A stretch of 64,000 nt of DNA from Ustilaginoidea virens (taxonomy: Eukaryota; Ascomycota; Sordariomycetes; Hypocreales; Clavicipitaceae). The position numbers were made by a program, and so were the translations under genes. The stretch lies in NCBI RefSeq assembly GCF_000687475.1, contig NC_057317.1:1302001-1366000 (forward strand), given 5' to 3'. Under the pieces are notes generated by a model. It did no database searches. It saw nothing but the letters and a program-made list of their open reading frames with translations, and was not told where the DNA came from. Every line of letters begins with the position of its first letter. The first letter of the stretch is position 1. Of this stretch, positions 58,203 to 64,000 are shown in pieces.

Positions 58203-60475
58203 GATATGCTAAAGTCCGGCTAATAATAGCAGCTTTTGATATTCTGTATTAGCTGCTAGGGCAGGGTCGAGGGTGACCGGGGCCCTCTATAGTGGTTGGG
58301 CTGTATTAAGAATAGCAGCCTCTATTGGTACTACCGAAAAACCAGGACTAGCTGGTGGGTCAGCTGGTAAGTTAGCTAGTGGGTTAGCTTGCAAATTAGC
58401 TAGTAGAAGTGGAAGGTCTGAGTTAGCTGGTAGGGTAGGTAAATCCTCTAGTAGGGGATATTCCTCATATTCTTCTAGGTTAGCTAGGGCAGGTAATTCG
58501 ACCGAGATACTATATAAAGCCGGTTGGCTGGTATGGTATAAAAACGGCGAATCTACCCCTTTTTATTATAAAAAAAAGCCATACTTCTTAAAATTAAGAA
58601 GCCTAATGCACTTATTATTGCTATTAACTAGGCTTTAGCCCTAAATACTGCTACGATTCAGATAGTATTTAACGCCGCTAAAGATATTGATATCAAAAGC
58701 TGGTATAAACAGGGCGTTGGTAAGCTCTAAAGTGCCCTACTAAAGTAGGTTAGTGCCTTATAGTACGGTAAAACGCGCTATACCCCACCCACTAGGCTTA
58801 ATTGGGCCACCACCTATGCTAATGACTAGTCTATTTCCGGTATAATATTGGAAGTAGGTAAAATGCTTTTTATCGTTAATAATATATACCGTAGAACTAG
58901 TATTGTAGAGCAAAGAATTTATTGGCGTTTTCCCACCGGATTATGCATTATAGCTAGTAGCTAGAAATTGCATATATTTGCGGTCCTAGAAGGAAGAATA
59001 GGCTGTCTCACTAGGTATAAGACTTAGAGTATTATAATTCCCTAGTACGAAGGAATTAATAGTCTTTTCCTTTTCGTCGGTCGTTTATAGGGTATCTACT
59101 TTATTAGCTGAATCTTTTTTTTCTTTCTTCTTCTTATTTTCCAACTTGCCTTATATAGCTGAAGAAGACCCTTATTGGGTAGAAGACCCCTGTTTCTTTT
59201 TATTGGCGTTAGTAGTAGTGTTTTTACCACCCTTGCTAGTATTGTTACTAGCTGGCTTACTACTATTATTAGTAGCGGCACCCTTAACCTTTGCGAGGTG
59301 GGTAGTAGCCCTTACTACTAATAACCCTTTAATGCGTTATTCTTCTAGTAAATCAACCATATAAAATTGCAGGTTAATATTTAATATATTTCCCTAAGTA
59401 TAGGCGATTCTCATCATTATGCGGTGCCGTTCTACCCACTAAAAAAAGACCCCTTCTATAGCATATAAATACTAGCTGATTTGGTCGAAAGGTTATATAT
59501 GGGAGCCTAAAATTTGCAGCCTAGATAGGTAGCTATTAAAGGAGGCGTTAAAAGATTCTAAGGTACCCTTATAGCCTGTAAAATTTAGTTGATAGAAGGC
59601 AGGGTATAGGTGGGTCCGCTATATGTCTAATGAATGAGAATACTATTTGGTGAGTAATATAAAGGCTGACTCTAGGTCAGTGCACTAGTTGATAGCGGCA
59701 GCTAGTCCTTCTGTGCAACTATTCTTAATAAGTAATAGTAAAAGTGCTTGCTTTAAGTCGTTAAATTTGCTAGCAATAGAAGGATCTTCGATAAATTTAG
59801 CGATATTAAGTGCCCTAAGTTAAATCATAAGGGCCTGTTTCTATTAGTCGAAGTTAGATGCCCCCCTTAGCTTTTAGGATTCCTAGAATCCATTGGCTAT
59901 TTTAGCTAATTCCTTAATAGCTATAGCGCTAACTTGGCTGCTAATGCTGGATGGAACCGGCAGGGGTTATTGCTAGGCTTTGGGTAGAGAGGTATTTCCC
60001 TTACCCATAGGAGTTTGGAAGGTATCCACATCCATTATATCCTATGATGGTAGGCTAGCAGCAGGCTTGATTAGTCTGTTTACTAAGGTGCCCACCTTAT
60101 TAGCTAAAAAATCGATTTTAGAGTTCATTCGATTAAATTTATAACTGAATTCTTTTCTTATTTCCTATTGGTCTTCCCTAAGCTGGGCAATTTCCTGGTC
60201 ATTATCAGATTCTTCTACCTCTGCCGTATCAGGGACTTAGTAGCCTGGGTTATTGGCAGGAACGTTCTGATTGGCCATTATAGGAAGAGAAAAGGTGCCG
60301 GAATGTCTTAAAAATGCGAAGAAAATTAAGACTGAAAAATCTAGATAAAAAATCTAGAAGAAAGCTGCATTAAGGAACAACCTTAGAAAATCCTATTGCA
60401 AGGATGTGTTGCAGCTTGGTGTGGTAGCTAGGTTCCTAAATCTGGGATGATCAGTCCCTTATTAGTTAGATTTCT
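58203..60475 (-). mobile_element. Copia family A element A3, 5' part (resumes after B2)
   Basis: Picks up exactly at GATATGCTAAAGTCC. Contains protease and Gag on the minus strand and part of the 5' leader. It ends abruptly at about 60475 within the leader (..GTTAGATTTCTG) against a truncated family A LTR in opposite orientation. Primer site and 5' LTR are missing. Confidence 0.88.
58208..60278 (-). pseudogene. Family A copia Gag and protease, N-terminal part (A3)
   Basis: The Gag start ATG is kept at 60278 (MANQNVPANNPGY, then TAA for Gln). The protein continues through the EEYEEYPLLEDLP-type segment to the protease-integrase linker. The frame has many TAA/TAG stops, and the protease DTG has decayed to NTS near 58900. 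It is split from the rest of Pol by B2. Confidence 0.82.
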
Positions 60476-61169
60476 GTTGAGATATCGCGGTAGCTATACC
60501 AGGCGCTATGGTGGGGCACAGCGCCCCACAACGCCGATTACAGTGGGCCACAGCGCCGGTCACGGCACCGGCACAGCGCCCCACAGCCGGCTATAGCGGC
60601 CGGTCACAGCGGGCCACAGGGCCCACAACAGGCGGCGCATTTCTACGGGATTACCAAATGGGCAAACCTTACTAATACCAGCACTTTCGGCCTTCTACAT
60701 ACAGTCACCCGCTACACCGCACCTTTACGGCACACCGATATAGGGCTTCCGGCCCGTACGGCAGACCGATATAGGGCTTCCGGCCCGTACGGCAGGCTGT
60801 TATAGGGCATCCGGCATACCGCTACAAGCCACTGGGCTTGGTTGGGTAGGCATTGGGTAGGATATTGGGCACAGACTGGGCACGGTTGGGCAGACCGACT
60901 TTTCGTCGGTTTTTTTTCGCTATTTTTGCGGTTTTTCATTATTTTCAACCACTTTTTCAAGATGGTAGAAATATGCCCAAAATTCCCTCTTTCTAGCTAG
61001 AATAGTCACCAACAATTAGAATCAGATTTCCCTGACATCTTTGCTCTGGTCAACCTCTTGTGCGCTTTAAATCTTTAACCAGCTCTTTGTTTTATTCTGC
61101 AACGCCTTGTACGCCACTGTCGGTATCCAGTACATTTCCAACAGTGTTCTGAATCACCATTTTGCAACA
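60476..61169 (+). repeat. Truncated LTR of copia family A (A4)
   Basis: About 694 bp matching LTR positions 66-725 (starts GTTGAGATATCGCGG, ends TTTTGCAACA), missing the first 65 bp. It is joined on the left to the A3 leader and on the right to the inverted fragment A5. No TSD can be defined. Likely a remnant of a rearranged insertion. Confidence 0.85.
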
Positions 61170-62178
61170 TTTGCATTAGAAATAGACCCTTAGTTATCGC
61201 AGTATAGTGGTATCGGGCGTTGAATATCGACCTGGATTTCTTTAAATAAATTAGATATCCACTCCACTTCGCGAATCGCCTTAAGTATTGCATCAGACTC
61301 GGCTTTAAGCGTTGATAAAACCACAGTCGAAGACCGTTTTAACCTCCAGCTAATAGGCCCACCATTTAAGGTAGTAAGATAACCACCAGTAGACTTCGAA
61401 GTCAGCCGGCACCCAGCAAAATCGCTATCAGAAAATGCAGCTAATACTACGGTAGCTTTAGCGGCTCGGTAACAAATGGCTGTATTTGCCGTACCAGCTA
61501 AGTAGCGAAAAGCGCCCTTAGCAGCATTAAGCTGTGTAGTGGAAGCCTATTGCATATATCGTGACAGGTATTGCGTTAGAAAGGCAAGGTTAGGTCTTAA
61601 TATCATCATCAACCACATCGATGTCCCTACTAGCTGCTAGAATAAGTGTTGATTACTAGTATCCAGCGGCGTATCGTCATTAGCCTCAGTAAGTATACCG
61701 GGCTATAGCAGGATTAGATGCGGTCCTATGTCCTTAAGGTTGAATTTTTTAAGGACTTCCGCAATAAATTGCGATTGGTGTAGCCATAACAGGCCCTTTT
61801 CTCTATCCCTAATAATCTGCACTCCTAGAAAGAAGGAGGCAGGTCCTCGGTCTTCTATAGTATAAACCTTATGGAACTTGGTCTTAAGCTGGTCAATATA
61901 GCTCAGATCCGGACCGATAATCAAGCAGTCATCCATATAGGTCACAATAAAGGTATGCGTTCCTTTATTATAGAAGACGGCAGTATTAGAAAGTAACGGC
62001 TTAAAACCCTCTTGCACTAGAAGGTCTTTTAACCGTAACTGCCACTCGCGAGGGCCTTATTTTAGCCCATATAAGGCTTTCTTCAATAGTATAACCTGTA
62101 ATGCAGAGGGGTTATATCCAACCTTAGTAAGTAAGGCTAGAAGTCGACGATGCTGCTGGTCAGACCATAAGGCTGGAT
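61170..62178 (-). pseudogene. Copia family A Pol fragment A5 (reverse transcriptase and RNase H)
   Basis: Matches the A1 region from about 30336 to 31365, inverted. The reverse transcriptase YMDD is intact at 61938-61927 inside an open 104-codon piece (62017-61703: ..TFIVTYMDDCLIIGPDLSYI). RNase H has stops. It starts abruptly next to LTR A4 and is cut on the right by element C2 (62179). Confidence 0.85.
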
Positions 62179-62902
62179 TATATTGCAATTCTCAAGGTCA
62201 CTATAAAAGCAGAGCCTTACTAGCTAGCTAGATGGCACAAGACTATCTGCGACCTGTGAACTAATCTTAGTATAAATACTAGATTTTTCACCAAGTCCTA
62301 AGACTATACAAGTGCTATAAAGCAAGGCAAGTGTAAAGGCAAGGCAAATATAAGATAACCAGAAAACGCAGGGAAGGTAAGAAGTTAAGAGGCATATAGT
62401 GCATTAACAGACTCGATTGTGCTGCCCTTCTACTATCTAGAAAGAAGGGGAAAAGCTATCCTATATATACACGAAGGAGGGGTGGGCCCAGGCATCCAAG
62501 GTAGCCAGTAAGAAAGCTCCCCGTAATACTTACTATACCACGTATATAATACGTCAGCAGCCCCACTATATCCAGCCTTTCCAACCACCCTAACCACCGC
62601 ACTAGTAATTAGCCACCACGCTAGTGACTAACCACCACGCTAATGACTACCCACCACACTAGTGGACTAGCCACCACACTAGTAGGCCCACCACGCTAAT
62701 TTAGCAATGCCACACCTTTTTTAATAAGGCCTACCTTACTTAATATACAGTAAATAATCCACTAAAAATCCTAAGGTAAAAGGCAAAGGCCTAAGGTTGG
62801 TAAGACTACCGTAAGTCCAAGAGGCGGTATAATGGTCAGAAGGTTAGTAGGCCAGTAGGGCATTAGGCCAGCAGCCTAGTAGGCTACTATAAAATTTTAA
62901 CA
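62179..62902 (-). repeat. 3' LTR of copia element C2
   Basis: 724 bp. TATATTGCAATTCTC at the left and ..ATTTTAACA at the right on the plus strand. Contains the TATATATA box (about 62463-62470) and the CCACCACRCTAGT minisatellite (about 62590-62700). Confidence 0.9.
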
Positions 62903-63016
62903 CCCCCTCTGATTAGCTACTGTAGTATCAAGCTAATCGTGTAAAGGATAGGGAAAGAAAATGCAATAAAGGTCCTAAGGAAAAACATAGGAAAAACCTT
63001 AGTAAGTTAGTATAAG

Positions 63017-64000
63017 TTAGCAGGCCCTAAGACCTAGTAACTCGCGGAACCTAGTAAATTTAGGGCCCGACAGTGGCTTTATAAGACCGTCAGCAGGCAT
63101 ACTATTAGTAGGTAAGTAGGTAATTTTAACCAAGCCCAGCTATGCTTACTCCCTAATATACCGGAATTTTAATAGTGTATACTTAGTGCGAGCATACTGG
63201 TTAGGGTCATTAGAATTCGAAATAGAGCCCTGATTATCGCAGTATAACGGTATAGGGCGTAAAATATCGATTTCCAGCTCCTTACAAAGGTTAGAAAGCC
63301 ACTATACCTCACGGATAGTCTCAAGTAATGCATCAGATTCAGCTTCTAAAGTAGATAATACTACTAAAGAGGCTCGCTTAAAACGCCAGCTAATAGGACC
63401 ACTATTAATAGTAGTTAAGAAGCCTCCAGTAGATTTAGAGGTTTCTTTATAGCCAGCAAAATCGCTATCAGAATAAGCGGTTATAATAGGCTGTTAATTG
63501 CTTTTAGTAAAGCAAATAGCTAGGTTCTCAGTGCCTTTAAAGTAGCTAAAGCTGCCTTTCGCAGCATTTAAATGCACATTAGTTGCCTTAGACATAAACC
63601 AAGAAAGGTATTAGGTAGGAAATGCTAGGTCGGGCCTAGTCATCATCATAAGCCACATTATAGTGCCAGTAAGGCTCTAATAAAGGCTCTAATCAGTAGG
63701 GCTAAGGTCTTTTCCACTAGATTCATTTAGAATCCCTAGTTAAAGTAGAATTAGCTAAGGTTTAGTATCCTATAGACCGAATTTAGCTAGGACCTCTGCT
63801 ATAAATTGGGCTTGGTGTAGCCATAATAGACCTTCCTTCCTATTTCGTATAATCTATACGCTTAGGAAGAAGGAAGCCAGACCACGGTCTTCTATAGCAT
63901 AGACCTTATGGAATTTCCTTTTTAGCTGGTTAATATAAGTTATATTTGGACCAACTAATAGGCAATCGTCAATATAGGTAACGATAAAAATGCTGGTTTG
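63017..64000 (-). pseudogene. Family C copia Pol fragment (reverse transcriptase and RNase H)
   Basis: Runs on the minus strand from the window edge to TAA 63019-63017. Reverse transcriptase contains TYIDDCLLVGP near 63945-63975 (YMDD to YIDD), then RNase H ending with the LTKPLSGPKFTRFR-like end. In-frame TAA/TAG stops throughout. The rest of the element is outside the window. Confidence 0.82.

Larger units (their letters stand above)
62179..64000 (-). mobile_element. Copia family C element C2, 3' part, runs off the window
   Basis: Minus-oriented. 3' LTR 62179-62902, polypurine tract (CCCCCTCTG on the plus strand, 62903-62911), then RNase H and reverse transcriptase to the window edge. It is inserted into A5. 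It is the same family as C1 at the other end of the window, in opposite orientation. Confidence 0.92.

Noticed and set aside
18000..64000. TAA/TAG read as glutamine (alternative genetic code)
   Set aside because: Host genes in the same window end at normal TAA/TAG codons and use CAA/CAG for Gln; RIP explains the pattern in repeats.

Overview
The window looks like a chromosome segment of a filamentous ascomycete (Pezizomycotina, probably Hypocreales; this is inferred from intron style and gene content, and no species is claimed). It has two sharply different compartments. A GC-balanced gene island of about 14 kb (roughly 2961-17014) carries four host genes with short GT..AG introns and fungal branch points. 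On both sides lie AT-shifted, repeat-rich blocks of decayed LTR retrotransposons. Their reading frames are broken almost only by TAA and TAG where Gln or Trp codons are expected, and LTR pairs differ by CpA-to-TpA type transitions, which is the signature of repeat-induced point mutation (RIP).

Left flank (1-2960): the 3' end of a Ty1/copia element (family C, plus strand) with a duplicated LTR, inserted into the RNase H region of another copia element (family E), whose likely 3' LTR ends near 2960. Gene island: a secreted-type M20 metallopeptidase (3891-5218, one intron, +); methylthioribose-1-phosphate isomerase mri1 of the methionine salvage pathway (5483-6646, -); the TRAPPII subunit TRS130/TRAPPC10 (7138-11935, two introns, +); and a SCOC-type short coiled-coil protein (14360-15022, one intron, -). 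mri1 and TRS130 are divergent and share about 490 bp of promoter. TRS130 and the SCOC protein both act at the Golgi in other organisms, but nothing here shows co-regulation. The rest of the island is simple-sequence-rich and non-coding.

Right block (17015-64000): a nested retrotransposon stack that can be ordered from LTR ends and target-site duplications (TSDs). B3 (copia family B, 5' end only) is interrupted by A2 (copia family A, +). A2 is interrupted by B1 (family B, -), which is itself interrupted by the complete 7.6-kb element A1 (+). Further right, A2 is interrupted by A3 (family A, -), A3 by B2 (family B, -), and B2 by F, a complete 7.6-kb Ty3/gypsy chromovirus (-). After A3 come a truncated family A LTR (A4), a family A fragment (A5, -) and a second family C element (C2, -) that runs off the window.

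The most interesting object is inside F. Between the chromodomain end and the 3' polypurine tract there is a frame of about 1.6 kb on the opposite strand, interrupted only by RIP-type stops, that once encoded a Ser/Pro/Gln-rich protein with a Cys-pair motif. F also shows an 11-nt complementarity between its LTR and the sequence just after its 5' LTR, as expected for Tf1-type self-primed reverse transcription. Family A instead has a primer site matching the anticodon arm of initiator tRNA-Met, as in Drosophila copia.
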